Below the pieces are notes generated by a model. It was not told the DNA's origin, searched no databases, and saw only the letters and a list, made by a program, of their open reading frames with translations. Both the position numbers and the translations under genes were made by a program. Of a stretch of DNA of 64,000 nt, positions 45,801-63,400 are shown piece by piece (position 1 is the first letter of the stretch; each line of letters opens with the position of its first letter). The stretch covers positions 868,001 to 932,000 of the forward strand of contig NW_027473341.1 of NCBI RefSeq assembly GCF_050947335.1, in the 5' to 3' direction. This stretch comes from Megachile rotundata. Taxonomy: Eukaryota > Arthropoda > Insecta > Hymenoptera > Megachilidae.

Positions 45801-47229
45801 ATCATACATTCACAATCATACAATCGCAATCATACAATCACAATCATACAATCACAATCATACAATCACAATCATACAATCACAATCATACAATCACAAT
45901 CATACAATCACAATCATACTTTCTCAATCATACTATCACAATCATACAATCACAATCATACAATCACAGTCATACAATAACAATCATATAATCACAATCA
46001 TACTATCACAATCATACAATCACAATCATACAATCACAATCATACAATCACAATCATACAATCACAATCATACAATCACAATCAAAGAATCACAATCATA
46101 CAATCACAATCATACAATCGCAAGCATACAATCACAATCATACAATCTCAATCATACAATCACAATCATACAATCACAATCATACAATCATAATCATACA
46201 ATTACAATCATACATCACAATCATACAATCTCAATCATACAATCACAATCATACAATCATAATCATACAATTACAATCATACATCACAATCATACAATCA
46301 CAATCATACTATCGCAATCATACAATTACAATCATACAATCACAATCATACAATCACAATCATACAATCGCAATCATACAATCACAATCATACAATCGCA
46401 ATCATACAATTACAATCTCCCAAATACAATCTCCCAAATACAATCTCCCAAATACAATCTCCCAAATACAATCATACAATCACAATCATACAATCGCAAT
46501 CATACAATCACAATCATACAATCACAATCATACAATCACAATCATACAATCACAATCATACAATCACAATCATACAATCACAATCATACAATCGCAATCA
46601 TACAATCGCAATCATACAATCGCAATCATACAATCACAATCAAAGAATCACAATCATACAATCATAATCATACAATCGCAAGCATACAATCACAATCATA
46701 CAATCTCAATCATACAATCACAATCATACAATCACAATCATACAATCATAATCATACAATTACAATCATACATCACAATCATACAATCAGAATCATACAA
46801 TCGCAATCATACAATTACAATATCCCAAATACAATCTCCCAAATACAATCATACAATCACAATCATACAATCACAATCATACAATCGCAATCATACAATT
46901 ACAATATCCCAAATACAATCTCCCAAATACAATCATACAATCACAATCATACAATCACAATCATACAATCACAATCATTCAATCGCAAGCATACAATCAC
47001 AATCATACAATCTCAATCATACAATCACAATCATACAATCATAATCATACAATTACAATCATACATCACAATCATACAATCACAATCATACAATCACAAT
47101 CATACAATCACAATCATACAATCACAATCATACTATCGCAATCATACAATCACAATCATACAATCACAATCATACGATCACAGTCATACAATCACAACCA
47201 TTCAATCACAATCATACATTCAAAATCAT
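42888..47229 (+). repeat. Intermediate higher-order repeat, copy 2 (4,342 bp)
   Basis: This copy starts 4,734 bp after copy 1. CACCTTC is at 43,188, paired CTCCCAAAT at 43,513, CAAAG at 44,426 and a CTCCCAAAT run at 44,882. The run has seven units here against five in copy 1. Its D partner is 60,410-64,000, with the same TTTCCC/CCCCCAAAT variant near 43,990 and 61,513, which the other copies lack. Confidence 0.82.
44882..44975 (+). repeat. CTCCCAAAT run, seven units
   Basis: CTCCC starts every 14 bp from 44,882 to 44,966. The partner at 62,404 in D has six, and the equivalent run in the preceding intermediate repeat (40,176) has five. Confidence 0.88.
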
Positions 47230-48539
47230 GCAATCACAATCATACAATCACAATCATGCAATCACAATCATACAATCATATTCATACAATCACAATCATA
47301 CTTTCACAATCATACAACCACAATCAGACAATCACACTCATACAGTCACAATCATACAATCACAATCATACAATCACAATCATACAATCACAATCATAAT
47401 TTCACAATCATACAATCACAATCACACAATCACAATCATACAATCACAATCATACAATCACAATCATACAATCACAATCATACAATCACAATCATACAAT
47501 CGCAATCATACAATCACCTTCATACAATCACAATCATACAATCGCAATCATACAATCACAATCATACAATCTCAATCATACAATCACAATCATACAATCA
47601 TAATCATACAATTACAATCATACATCACAATCATACAATCACAATCATACAATCGCAATCATACAATCACAATCATACAATCGCAATCATACAATCACAA
47701 TCATACAATCTCAATCATACAATTACAATCATAGAATCATAATCATACAATTACAACCATACATCACAATCATACAATCACAATCATACAATCGCAATCA
47801 TACAATCACAATCATACAATCGCAATCATACAATTACAATCTCCCAAATACAATCTCCCAAATACAATCATACAATCACAATCATACAATCACAATCATA
47901 CAATCATAATCATACAATCACAATCATACTTTCACAATCATACAATCACAATCATACAATCACAATCATACAATCACAATCATACAATCACAATCATACA
48001 ATCACAATCATACAATCACAATCATACAATCGCAATTATACAATCGCAATCATACAATCACAATCATACAATCATAATCATACAATCACAATCATACAAT
48101 CACAATCATACAATCACAATCATACAATCACAATCATACAATCGCAAGCATACAATCACAATCATACAATCTCAATCATACAATCACAATCATACAATCA
48201 TAATCATACAATTACAGTCATACATCACAATCATACATTCACAATCATACAATCGCAATCATACAATCACAATCATACAATCGCAATCATACAATTACAA
48301 TTTCCCAAATACAATCTCCCAAATACAATCAAACAATCACAACCATACAATCACAATCATACAATCACAATCATACAATCACAATCATACAATCACAATC
48401 ATACAATCACAATCATACTATCACAATCGTACAATCACAATCGTACAATCACAATCGCACAACCACAATCAGACAATCACAATCATACAATCACAATCAT
48501 ACAATCACAATCATACAATCACAATCATACAATCACAAT

Positions 48540-50640
48540 CATACAATCACAATCATACTTTCTCAATCATACTATCACAATCATACAATCACAATCATAC
48601 AATCACAGTCATACAATAACAATCATATAATCTCAATCATACTATCACAATCATACAATCACAATCATACAATCACAATCATACAATCACAATCATACAA
48701 TCACAATCATACAATCACAATCAAAGAATCACAATCATACAATCACAATCATACAATCGCAAGCATACAATCACAATCATACAATCTCAATCATACAATC
48801 ACAATCATACAATCACAATCATACAATCATAATCATACAATTACAATCATACATCACAATCATACAATCACAATCATACAATCGCAATCATACAATTACA
48901 ATATCCCAAATACAATCTCCCAAATACAGTCATACAATCACAATCATACAATCACAATCATACAATCGCAAGCATACAATCACAACCATACAATCTCAAT
49001 CATACAATCACAATCATACAATCATAATCATACAATTACAATCATACATCACAATCATACAATCACAATCATACTATCGCAATCATACAATCACAATCAT
49101 ACAATCACAATCATACAATCACAATCATACAATCGCAATCATACAATCACAATCATACAATCGCAATCATACAATTACAATCTCCCAAATACAATCTCCC
49201 AAATACAATCTCCCAAATACAATCTCCCAAATACAATCATACAATCACAATCATACAATCGCAATCATACAATCACAATCATACAATCGCAATCATACAA
49301 TTACAATATCCCAAATACAATCTCCCAAATACAATCATACAATCACAATCATACAATCACAATCATACAATCACAATCATACAATCACAATCATACAATC
49401 ACAATCATACAATCGCAATCATACATTCGCAATCATACAATCACAATCATACAATCTCAATCATACTTTCACAAACATACTATCACAATCATACAATCAC
49501 AATCATACAATCACAGTCATACAATAACAATCATATAATCACAATCATACTATCACAATCATACAATCACAATCATACAATCACAATCATACAATCACAA
49601 TCATATAATCACAATCATACAATCACAATCATACAATCACAATCATACAATCACAATCAAAGAATCACAATCATACAATCACAATCATACAATCGCAAGC
49701 ATACAATCACAATCATACAATCTCAATCATACAATCACAATCATACAATCACAATCATACAATCACAATCATACTTTCTCAATCATACTATCACAATCAT
49801 ACAATCACAATCATACAATCACAGTCATACAATAACAATCATATAATCTCAATCATACTATCACAATCATACAATCACAATCATACAATCACAATCATAC
49901 AATCACAATCATACAATCACAATCATACAATCACAATCATACAATCACAATCAAAGAATCACAATCATACAATCACAATCATACAATCGCAAGCATACAA
50001 TCACAATCATACAATCTCAATCATACAATCACAATCATACAATCACAATCATACAATCATAATCATACAATTACAATCATACATCACAATCATACAATCA
50101 CAATCATACAATCGCAATCATACAATTACAATATCCCAAATACAATCTCCCAAATACAGTCATACAATCACAATCATACAATCACAATCATACAATCGCA
50201 AGCATACAATCACAACCATACAATCTCAATCATACAATCACAATCATACAATCATAATCATACAATTACAATCATACATCACAATCATACAATCACAATC
50301 ATACTATCGCAATCATACAATCACAATCATACAATCACAATCATACAATCACAATCATACAATCGCAATCATACAATCACAATCATACAATCGCAATCAT
50401 ACAATTACAATCTCCCAAATACAATCTCCCAAATACAATCTCCCAAATACAATCTCCCAAATACAATCTCCCAAATACAATCATACAATCACAATCATAC
50501 AATCGCAATCATACAATCACAATCATACAATCGCAATCATACAATTACAATATCCCAAATACAATCTCCCAAATACAATCATACAATCACAATCATACAA
50601 TCACAATCATACAATCACAATCATACAATCACAATCATAC
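48540..50640 (+). repeat. Tandem duplication with ~1,230-bp spacing
   Basis: The rare ATAATCTCAATC occurs at 48,627 and 49,843. CAAAG is at 48,726 and 49,956, and a CTCCCAAAT run at 49,182 (four units) and 50,412 (five units). 1,230 = 88 x 14 minus 2, with two 13-mers between. The earlier marker pair is spaced 1,216, so one 14-mer was gained within the copies. Confidence 0.82.
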
Positions 50641-50667
50641 AATCACAATCATACAATCACAATCACA

Positions 50668-51875
50668 CAATCACAATCATATAATCACAATCATACAATC
50701 ACAATCATACAATCACAATCATACAATCACAATCAAAGAATCAAAATCATACAATCACAATCATACAATCGCAAGCATACAATCACAATCATACAATCTC
50801 AATCGTACAATCACAATCATACAATCACAATCATACAATCATAATCACACAATTACAATCATACATCACAATCATACAATCATCATCATACAATTACAGT
50901 CATACATCACAATCATACATTCACAATCATACAATCGCAATCATACAATCACAATCATACAATCACAATCATACAATCACAATCATACAATCGCAAGCAT
51001 ACAATCACAATCATACAATCTCAATCATACAATCACAATCATACAATCATAATCATACAATTACAGTCATACATCACAATCATACATTCACAATCATACA
51101 ATCGCAATCATACAATCACAATCATACAATCACAATCATACAATCACAATCAAAGAATCACAATCATACAATCACAATCATACAATCGCAAGCATACAAT
51201 CACAATCATACAATCTCAATCATACAATCACAATCATACAATCACAATCATACAATCACAATCATACTTTCTCAATCATACTATCACAATCATACAATCA
51301 CAATCATACAATCACAGTCATACAATAACAATCATATAATCACAATCATACTATCACAATCATACAATCACAATCATACAATCACAATCATACAATCACA
51401 ATCATATAATCACAATCATACAATCACAATCATACAATCACAATCATACAATCACAATCAAAGAATCACAATCATACAATCACAATCATACAATCGCAAG
51501 CATACAATCACAATCATACAATCTCAATCGTACAATCACAATCATACAATCACAATCATACAATCATAATCATACAATTACAATCATACATCACAATCAT
51601 ACAATCATAATCATACAATTACAGTCATACATCACAATCATACATTCACAATCATACAATCGCAATCATACAATCACAATCATACAATCACAATCATACA
51701 ATCACAATCATACAATCGCAAGCATACAATCACAATCATACAATCTCAATCATACAATCACAATCATACAATCATAATCATACAATTACAGTCATACATC
51801 ACAATCATACATTCACAATCATACAATCGCAATCATACAATCACAATCATACAATCACAATCATACAATCACAAT
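50668..51875 (+). repeat. Repeat pair spaced 725 bp
   Basis: The segments 50,668-51,150 and 51,393-51,875 match. They share CAAAG (50,738 and 51,463) and the rare CTCAATCGTAC (50,805 and 51,530). Spacing 725 = 52 x 14 minus 3, with three 13-mers between. A separate CAAAG module (51,155) and CTTTCTC module fill 51,151-51,392. The first segment has CATCATCATAC where the second has CATAATCATAC. Confidence 0.8.
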
Positions 51876-54800
51876 CATACAATCACAATCATACTTTCTC
51901 AATCATACTATCACAATCATACAATCACAATCATACAATCACAGTCATACAATAACAATCATATAATCACAATCATACTATCACAATCATACAATCACAA
52001 TCATACAATCACAATCATACAATCACAATCATACAATCACAATCAAAGAATCACAATCATACAATCACAATCATACAATCGCAAGCATACAATCACAATC
52101 ATACAATCTCAATCATACAATCACAATCATACAATCACAATCATACAATCATAATCATACAATTACAATCATACATCACAATCATACAATCTCAATCATA
52201 CAATCACAATCATACAATCATAATCATACAATTACAATCATACATCACAATCATACAATCACAATCATACAATCACAATCATACAATCACAATCATACAA
52301 TCACAATCATACAATCGCAATCATACAATCGCAATCATACAATCGCAATCATACAATCACAATCATACAATCGCAATCATGCAATCACATTCATACATTC
52401 ACAATCATGCAATCACAATCATACAATCACAATCATGCAATCACAATCATACAATCATAATCATGCAATCACAATCATACAATCACAATCGTACAATCAC
52501 AATCGTACAATCACAATCGCACAACCACAATCATACAATCATAATCATACAATCACAATCATACAATCACAATCATACAATCATAATCATACAATTACAA
52601 TCATACATCACAATCATACAATCACAATCATACAATCGCAATCATACAATTACAATATCCCAAATACAATCTCCCAAATACAATCATACAATCACAATCA
52701 TACAATCACAATCATACAATCGCAAGCATACAATCACAATCATACAATCGCAATCATACAATCACAATCATACAATCATAATCATACAATTACAATCATA
52801 CATCACAATCATACAATCACAATCATACAATCACAATCATACTATCGCAATCATAGAATCACAATCATACAATCACAATCATACGATCACAATCATACAA
52901 TCACAACCATTCAATCACAATCATACATTCAAAATCATGCAATCACAATCATACAATCACAATCATGCAATCACAATCATACAATCATATTCATACAATC
53001 ACAATCATACAATCACAATCGTACATTCACAATCGTACAATCACAATCGCACAACCACAATCAGACAATCACACTCATACAGTTACAATCATACAATCAC
53101 AATCATACAATCACAATCATACAATCACAATCATACAATCACAATCATAATTTCACAATCATACAATCACAATCATACAATCACAATCATACAATCACAA
53201 TCATACAATCACAATCATACAATCACAATCATACAATCACAATCATACAATCACAATAATACAATCGCAATCATACAATCACCTTCATACAATCACAATC
53301 ATACAATCGCAATCATACAATCACAATCATACAATCTCAATCATACAATCACAATCATACAATCATAATCAAACAATTACAATCATACATCATAATCATA
53401 CAATCACAATCATACAATCGCAATCATACAATCACAATCATACAATCGCAATCATACAATCACAATCATACAATCTCAATCATACAATTACAATCATAGA
53501 ATCATAATCATACAATTACAACCATACATCACAATCATACAATCACAATCATACAATCGCAATCATACAATCACAATCATACAATCGCAATCATACAATT
53601 ACAATCTCCCAAATACAATCTCCCAAATACAATCATACAATCACAATCATACAATCACAATCATACAATCATAATCATACAATCACAATCATACTTTCAC
53701 AATCATACAATCACAATCATACAATCACAATCATACAATCACAATCATACAATCACAATCATACAATCACAATCATACAATCACAATCATACAATCGCAA
53801 TTATACAATCGCAATCATACAATCACAATCATACAATCTCAATCATACAATCACAATCATACAACCACAAACAGACAATCACAATCATACAATCACAATC
53901 ATACAATCACAATTATGCAATCACAATCATACAATCGCATTCATACAATCGCAATCATACAATCACAATCATACAATCACAATCATACAATCACAATCAT
54001 AAAATCACAAAAATACAAACTTAATCATACAATCACAATCATACAATCGCAATCGTACAATCACAATCATACAATCATAATCATACAATCACAATCATAC
54101 GATCGCAATCATACAATCACAATCATACCATCACAATCATACAATCACAATCATACAATCATAATCATACAATTACAATCATACATCACAATCATACAAT
54201 CACAATCATACAATCGCAATCATACAATTACAATATCCCAAATACAATCTCCCAAATACAATCATACAATCACAATCATACATACACAATCATACAATCA
54301 CAATCATACAATCGCAATCATACAATCGCAATCATACAATTACAATATCCCAAATACAATCTCCCAAATACAATCATACAATCACAATCATACAATCACA
54401 ATCATACAATCACAATCATACAATCGCAATCATACAATTACAATATCCCAAATACAATCTCCCAAATACAATCATACAATCACAATCACACAATCACATT
54501 CATACAATCACAATCATACAATCACAATCATACAATCACAATCATACAATCACAATCATACTTTCACAATCATACTATCACAATCATACAATCACAATCA
54601 TACAATCACAGTCACACAATAACAATCATATAATCACAATCATACTATCACAATCATACAATCACAACCATACAATCACAATCATATAATCACAATCATA
54701 CAATCACAATCATACAATCACAATCATACAATCACAATCATACAATCACAATCATACAATCACAATCAAAGAATCACAATCACACAATCACAATCATACA

Positions 54801-55229
54801 ATCGCAAGCATACAATCACAATCATACAATCTCAATCATACAATCACAATCATACAATCACAATCATACAATCATAATCATACAATTACAATCATACATC
54901 ACAATCATACAATCACAATCATACAATCGCAATCCTACAATTACAATATCCCAAATACAATCTCCCAAATACAATCATACAATCACAATCATACAATCAC
55001 AATCATACAATCGCAAGCATACAATCACAATCATGCAATCGCAATCATACAATCACAATCATACAATCATAATCATACAATTACAATCATACATCACAAT
55101 CATACAATCACAATCATACAATCACAATCATACTATCGCAATCATAAAATCACAATCATACAATCACAGTCATACGATCACAATCATACAATCACAACCA
55201 TTCAATCACAATCATACATTCAAAATCAT

Positions 55230-58200
55230 GCAATCACAATCATACAATCACAATCATGCAATCACAATCATACAATCATATTCATACAATCACAATCATA
55301 CAATCACAATCGTACATTCACAATCGTACAATCACAATCGCACAACCACAATCAGACAATCACACTCATACAGTCACAATCATACAATCACAATCATAGA
55401 ATCACAATCATATAATCACAATCATAATTTCACAATCACACAATGACAATCACACAATCACAATCATACAATCACAATCATACAATCACAATCATACAAT
55501 CACAATCATACAATCACAATCATACAATCACAATCATACAATCGCAATCATACAATCACCTTCATACAATCACAATCATACAATCGCAATCATACAATCA
55601 CAATCATACAATCTCAATCATACAATCACAATCATACAATCATAATCATACAATTACAATCATACATCACAATCATACAATCACAATCATACAATCGCAA
55701 TCATACAATCACAATCATACAATCGCAATCATACAATCACAATCATACAATCTCAATCATACAATTACAATCATAGAATCATAATCATACAATTACAACC
55801 ATACATCACAATCATACAATCACAATCATACAATCGCAATCATACAATCACAATCATACAATCGCAATCATACAATTACAATCTCCCAAATACAATCTCC
55901 CAAATACAATCATACAATCACAATCATACAATCACAATCATACAATCATAATCATACAATCACAATCATACTTTCACAATCATACAATCACAATCATACA
56001 ATCACAATCATACAATCACAATCATACAATCACAATCATACAATCACAATCATACAATCACAATCATACAATCGCAATTATACAATCGCAATCATACAAT
56101 CACAATCATACAATCATAATCATACAATCACAATCATACAATCACAATCATACAATCACAATCATACAATCACAATCATACAATCGCAAGCATACAATCA
56201 CAATCATACAATCTCAATCATACAATCACAATCATACAATCATAATCATACAATTACAGTCATACATCACAATCATACATTCACAATCATACAATCGCAA
56301 TCATACAATCACAATCATACAATCGCAATCATACAATTACAATTTCCCAAATACAATCTCCCAAATACAATCAAACAATCACAATCATACAATCACAATC
56401 ATACAATCACAATCATACAATCACAATCATACAATCACAATCATACAATCACAATCATACTATCACAATCGTACAATCACAATCGTACAATCACAATCGC
56501 ACAACCACAATCAGACAATCACAATCATACAATCACAATCATACAATCACAATCATACAATCACAATCATACAATCACAATCATACAATCACAATCATAC
56601 TTTCTCAATCATACTATCACAATCATACAATCACAATCATACAATCACAGTCATACAATAACAATCATATAATCACAATCATACTATCACAATCATACAA
56701 TCACAATCATACAATCACAATCATACAATCACAATCATACAATCACAATCATACAATCACAATCATACAATCACAATCAAAGAATCACAATCATACAATC
56801 ACAATCATACAATCGCAAGCATACAATCACAATCATACAATCTCAATCATACAATCACAATCATACAATCACAATCATACAATCATAATCATACAATTAC
56901 AATCATACATCACAATCATACAATCACAATCATACAATCGCAATCATACAATTACAATATCCCAAATACAATCTCCCAAATACAGTCATACAATCACAAT
57001 CATACAATCACAATCATACAATCGCAAGCATACAATCACAACCATACAATCTCAATCATACAATCACAATCATACAATCATAATCATACAATTACAATCA
57101 TACATCACAATCATACAATCACAATCATACTATCGCAATCATACAATCACAATCATACAATCACAATCATACAATCACAATCATACAATCGCAATCATAC
57201 AATCACAATCATACAATCGCAATCATACAATTACAATCTCCCAAATACAATCTCCCAAATACAATCTCCCAAATACAATCTCCCAAATACAATCTCCCAA
57301 ATACAATCATACAATCACAATCATACAATCGCAATCATACAATCACAATCATACAATCGCAATCATACAATTACAATATCCCAAATACAATCTCCCAAAT
57401 ACAATCATACAATCACAATCATACAATCACAATCATACAATCACAATCATACAATCACAATCATACAATCACAATCATACAATCACAATCATACAATCGC
57501 AATCATACAATCGCAATCATACAATCGCAATCATACAATCGCAATCATACAATCGCAATCATACAATCGCAATCATACAATCACAATCATACAATCTCAA
57601 TCATACTTTCACAAACATACTATCACAATCATACAATCACAATCATACAATCACAGTCATACAATAACAATCATATAATCACAATCATACTATCACAATC
57701 ATACAATCACAATCATACAATCACAATCATACAATCACAATCATATAATCACAATCATACAATCACAATCATACAATCACAATCATACAATCACAATCAA
57801 AGAATCACAATCATACAATCACAATCATACAATCGCAAGCATACAATCACAATCATACAATCTCAATCATACAATCACAATCATACAATCACAATCATAC
57901 AATCATAATCATACAATTACAATCATACATCACAATCATACAATCATAATCATACAATTACAGTCATACATCACAATCATACATTCACAATCATACAATC
58001 GCAATCATACAATCACAATCATACAATCACAATCATACAATCACAATCATACAATCGCAAGCATACAATCACAATCATACAATCTCAATCATACAATCAC
58101 AATCATACAATCATAATCATACAATTACAGTCATACATCACAATCATACATTCACAATCATACAATCGCAATCATACAATCACAATCATACAATCACAAT

Positions 58201-60409
58201 CATACAATCACAATCATACAATCACAATCATACTTTCTCAATCATAGTATCACAATCATACAATCACAATCATACAATCACAGTCATACAATAACAATCA
58301 TATAATCACAATCATACTATCACAATCATACAATCACAATCATACAATCACAATCATACAAACACAATCAAAGAATCACAATCATACAATCACAATCATA
58401 CAATCGCAAGCATACAATCACAATCATACAATCTCAATCATACAATCACAATCATACAATCACAATCATACAATCATAATCATACAACTACAATCATACA
58501 TCACAATCATACAATCTCAATCATACAATCACAATCATACAATCATAATCATACAATTACAATCATACATCACAATCATACAATCACAATCATACTATCG
58601 CAATCATACAATTACAATCATACAATCACAATCATACAATCACAATCATACAATCGCAATCATACAATCACAATCATACAATCGCAATCATACAATTACA
58701 ATCTCCCAAATACAATCTCCCAAATACAATCTCCCAAATACAATCTCCCAAATACAATCTCCCAAATACAATCATACAATCACAATCATACAATCGCAAT
58801 CATACAATCACAATCATACAATCACAATCATACAATCACAATCATACAATCACAATCATACAATCACAATCATACAATCACAATCATACAATCGCAATCA
58901 TACAATCGCAATCATACAATCGCAATCATACAATCGCAATCATACAATCGCAATCATACAATCGCAATCATACAATCTCAATCATACTTTCACAATCATA
59001 CTATCACAATCATACAATCACAATCATACAATCACAGTCATACAATAACAATCATATAATCACAATCATACTATCACAATCATACAATCACAATCATACA
59101 ATCACAATCATATAATCACAATCATACAATCACAATCATACAATCACAATCATACAATCGCAAGCATACAATCACAATCATACAATCTCAATCATACAAT
59201 CACAATCATACAATCACAATCATACAATCATAATCATACAATTACAATCATACATCACAATCATACAATCACAATCATACAATCGCAATCATACAATTAC
59301 AATATCCCAAATACAATCTCCCAAATACAATCATACAATCACAATCATACAATCACAATCATACAATCGCAATCATACAATTACAATATCCCAAATACAA
59401 TCTCCCAAATACAATCATACAATCACAATCATACAATCACAATCATACAATCACAATCATTCAATCGCAAGCATACAATCACAATCATACAATCTCAATC
59501 ATACAATCATAATCATACAATTACAATCATACATCACAATCATACAATCACAATCATACAATCACAATCATACAATCGCAATCATACAATCGCAATCATA
59601 CAACCGCAATCATACAATCGCAATCATACAATCGCAATCATACAATCACAATCATACAATCTCAATCATACTTTCACAATCATACTATCACAAACATACA
59701 ATCACAATCATACAATCACAGTCATACAATAACAATCATATAATCACAATCATACTATCACAATCATACAATCACAATCATACAATCACAATCATATAAT
59801 CACAATCATACAATCACAATCATACAATCACAATCAAAGTATCACAATCATACAATCACAATCATACAATCGCAAGCATACAATCACAATCATACAATCT
59901 CAATCATACAATCACAATCATACAATCACAATCATACAATCATAATCATACAATTACAATCATACATCACAATCATACAATCACAATCATACAATCGCAA
60001 TCATACAATTACAATATCCCAAATACAATCTCCCAAATACAATCATACAATCACAATCATACAATCACAATCATACAATCGCAATCATACAATTACAATA
60101 TCCCAAATACAATCTCCCAAATACAATCATACAATCACAATCATACAATCACAATCATACAATCACAATCATTCAATCGCAAGCATACAATCACAATCAT
60201 ACAATCTCAATCATACAATCACAATCATACAATCATAATCATACAATTACAATCATACATCACAATCATACAATCACAATCATACAATCACAATCATACA
60301 ATCACAATCATACTATCGCAATCATACAATCACAATCATACAATCACAATCATACGATCACAGTCATACAATCACAACCATTCAATCACAATCATACATT
60401 CAAAATCAT
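55230..60409 (+). repeat. Intermediate higher-order repeat in copy D, first (5,180 bp)
   Basis: This is the partner of 38,154-42,887. It is longer by 446 bp, mainly from the 502-bp insertion at 57,480-57,980. It holds CACCTTC (55,558), paired CTCCCAAAT (55,883), CAAAG (56,782, 57,802, 58,373), AAAGTATC (59,839) and CTCCCAAAT runs of five units at 57,238 and 58,703. The run at 58,703 has four units in its C partner (41,139). Confidence 0.82.
57480..57981 (+). repeat. About 502 bp present in D but not in C
   Basis: The offset between C and D jumps from 17,062 (marker 40,176) to 17,564 (marker 40,809). The extra material carries a six-unit CGCAATC run, CACAAACATAC, AATAAC/ATAATC and a CAAAG module (57,802), i.e. 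a normal array block. 502 = 36 x 14 minus 2, and two 13-mers lie in it. Whether D gained it or C lost it cannot be decided from two copies. Exact edges are ambiguous because the flanks are repeats. Confidence 0.75.
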
Positions 60410-63400
60410 GCAATCACAATCATACAATCACAATCATGCAATCACAATCATACAATCATATTCATACAATCACAATCATACTTTCACAATCATACAACCA
60501 CAATCAGACAATCACACTCATACAGTCACAATCATACAATCACAATCATACAATCACAATCATACAATCACAATCATAATTTCACAATCATACAATCACA
60601 ATCACACAATCACAATCATACAATCACAATCATACAATCACAATCATACAATCACAATCATACAATCACAATCATACAATCACAATCATACAATCGCAAT
60701 CATACAATCACCTTCATACAATCACAATCATACAATCGCAATCATACAATCACAATCATACAATCTCAATCATACAATCACAATCATACAATCATAATCA
60801 TACAATTACAATCATACATCACAATCATACAATCACAATCATACAATCGCAATCATACAATCACAATCATACAATCGCAATCATACAATCACAATCATAC
60901 AATCTCAATCATACAATTACAATCATAGAATCATAATCATACAATTACAACCATACATCACAATCATACAATCACAATCATACAATCGCAATCATACAAT
61001 CACAATCATACAATCGCAATCATACAATTACAATCTCCCAAATACAATCTCCCAAATACAATCATACAATCACAATCATACAATCACAATCATACAATCA
61101 CAATCATACAATCATAATCATACAATCACAATCATACTTTCACAATCATACAATCACAATCATACAATCACAATCATACAATCACAATCATACAATCACA
61201 ATCATACAATCACAATCATACAATCACAATCATACAATCGCAATTATACAATCGCAATCATACAATCACAATCATACAATCATAATCATACAATCACAAT
61301 CATACAATCACAATCATACAATCACAATCATACAATCACAATCATACAATCGCAAGCATACAATCACAATCATACAATCTCAATCATACAATCACAATCA
61401 TACAATCATAATCATACAATTACAGTCATACATCACAATCATACATTCACAATCATACAATCGCAATCATACAATCACAATCATACAATCGCAATCATAC
61501 AATTACAATTTCCCAAATACAATCCCCCAAATACAATCAAACAATCACAATCATACAATCACAATCATACAATCACAATCATACAATCACAATCATACAA
61601 TCACAATCATACAATCACAATCATACAATCACAATCATACTATCACAATCGTACAATCACAATCGTACAATCACAATCGCACAACCACAATCAGACAATC
61701 ACAATCATACAATCACAATCATACAATCACAATCATACAATCACAATCATACAATCACAATCATACAATCACAATCATACTTTCTCAATCATACTATCAC
61801 AATCATACAATCACAATCATACAATCACAGTCATACAATAACAATCATATAATCACAATCATACTATCACAATCATACAATCACAATCATACAATCACAA
61901 TCATACAATCACAATCATACAATCACAATCATACAATCACAATCAAAGAATCACAATCATACAATCACAATCATAAAATCGCAAGCATACAATCACAATC
62001 ATACAATCTCAATCATACAATCACAATCATACAATCACAATCATACAATCATAATCATGCAATTACAATCATACATCACAATCATACAATCACAATCATA
62101 CAATCGCAATCATACAATTACAATATCCCAAATACAATCTCCCAAATACAGTCATACAACCACAATCATACAATCACAATCATACAATCGCAAGCATACA
62201 ATCACAACCATACAATCTCAATCATACAATCACAATCATACAATCATAATCATACAATTACAATCATACATCACAATCATACAATCACAATCATACTATC
62301 GCAATCATACAATCACAATCATACAATCACAATCATACAATCACAATCATACAATCGCAATCATACAATCACAATCATACAATCGCAATCATACAATTAC
62401 AATCTCCCAAATACAATCTCCCAAATACAATCTCCCAAATACAATCTCCCAAATACAATCTCCCAAATACAATCTCCCAAATACAATCATACAATCACAA
62501 TCATACAATCGCAATCATACAATCACAATCATACAATCGCAATCATACAATTACAATATCCCAAATACAATCTCCCAAATACAATCATACAATCACAATC
62601 ATACAATCACAATCATACAATCACAATCATACAATCACAATCATACAATCACAATCATACAATCACAATCATACAATCGCAATCATAAAATCGCAATCAT
62701 ACAATCGCAATCATACAATCGCAATCATACAATCGCAATCATACAATCACAATCATACAATCTCAATCATACTTTCACAAACACACTATCACAATCATAC
62801 AATCACAATCATACAATCACAGTCATACAATAACAATCATATAATCACAATCATACTATCACAATCATACAATCACAATCATACAATCACAATCATACAA
62901 TCACAATCATATAATCAAAATCATACAATCACAATCATACAATCACAATCATACAATCACAATCAAAGAATCACAATCATACAATCACAATCATACAATC
63001 GCAAGCATACAATCACAATCATACAATCTCAATCATACAATCACAATCATACAATCACAATCATACAATCATAATCATACAATTACAATCATACATCACA
63101 ATCATACAATCATAATCATACAATTACAGTCATACATCACAATCATACATTCACAATCATACAATCGCAATCATACAATCACAATCATACAATCACAATC
63201 ATACAATCACAATCATACAATCGCAAGCATACAATCACAATCATACAATCTCAATCATACAATCACAATCATACAATCATAATCATACAATTACAGTCAT
63301 ACATCACAATCATACATTCACAATCATACAATCGCAATCATACAATCACAATCATACAATCACAATCATACAATCACAATCATACAATCACAATCATACA

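Larger units (their letters stand above)
35230..46814 (+). repeat. Macro-repeat copy C
   Basis: Copy C pairs with copy D, which is cut by the window end. The offset is 17,076 for markers at 35,305, 35,863, 36,941, 37,695 and 38,154; 17,062 at 38,496, 38,821, 39,720 and 40,176; 17,564 at 40,809; 17,522 at 42,317, 42,888 and 44,426; 17,508 at 45,460; 17,494 at 46,087; and 17,186 at 46,645 and 46,790. Private variants shared with D include AAACTTAATC, CATACATACACAATC, CACCTTCATAC, AAAGTATC and ACAAACACAATCAAAG. None of these was found in the left half apart from a loose relative of AAACTTAATC near 16,850. Confidence 0.86.
47230..52305 (+). repeat. Intermediate higher-order repeat, copy 3, with expanded tail
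   Basis: CACCTTC at 47,516 and CAAAG at 48,726 and 49,662 match copy 2 at offsets falling from 4,328 to 4,300 and 4,202. The tail carries extra local duplications: a 1,230-bp-spaced pair (48,540-50,640) and a 725-bp-spaced pair (50,668-51,875). The next anchor comes only at 52,939. The D counterpart of this copy would lie beyond the window. Confidence 0.75.
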
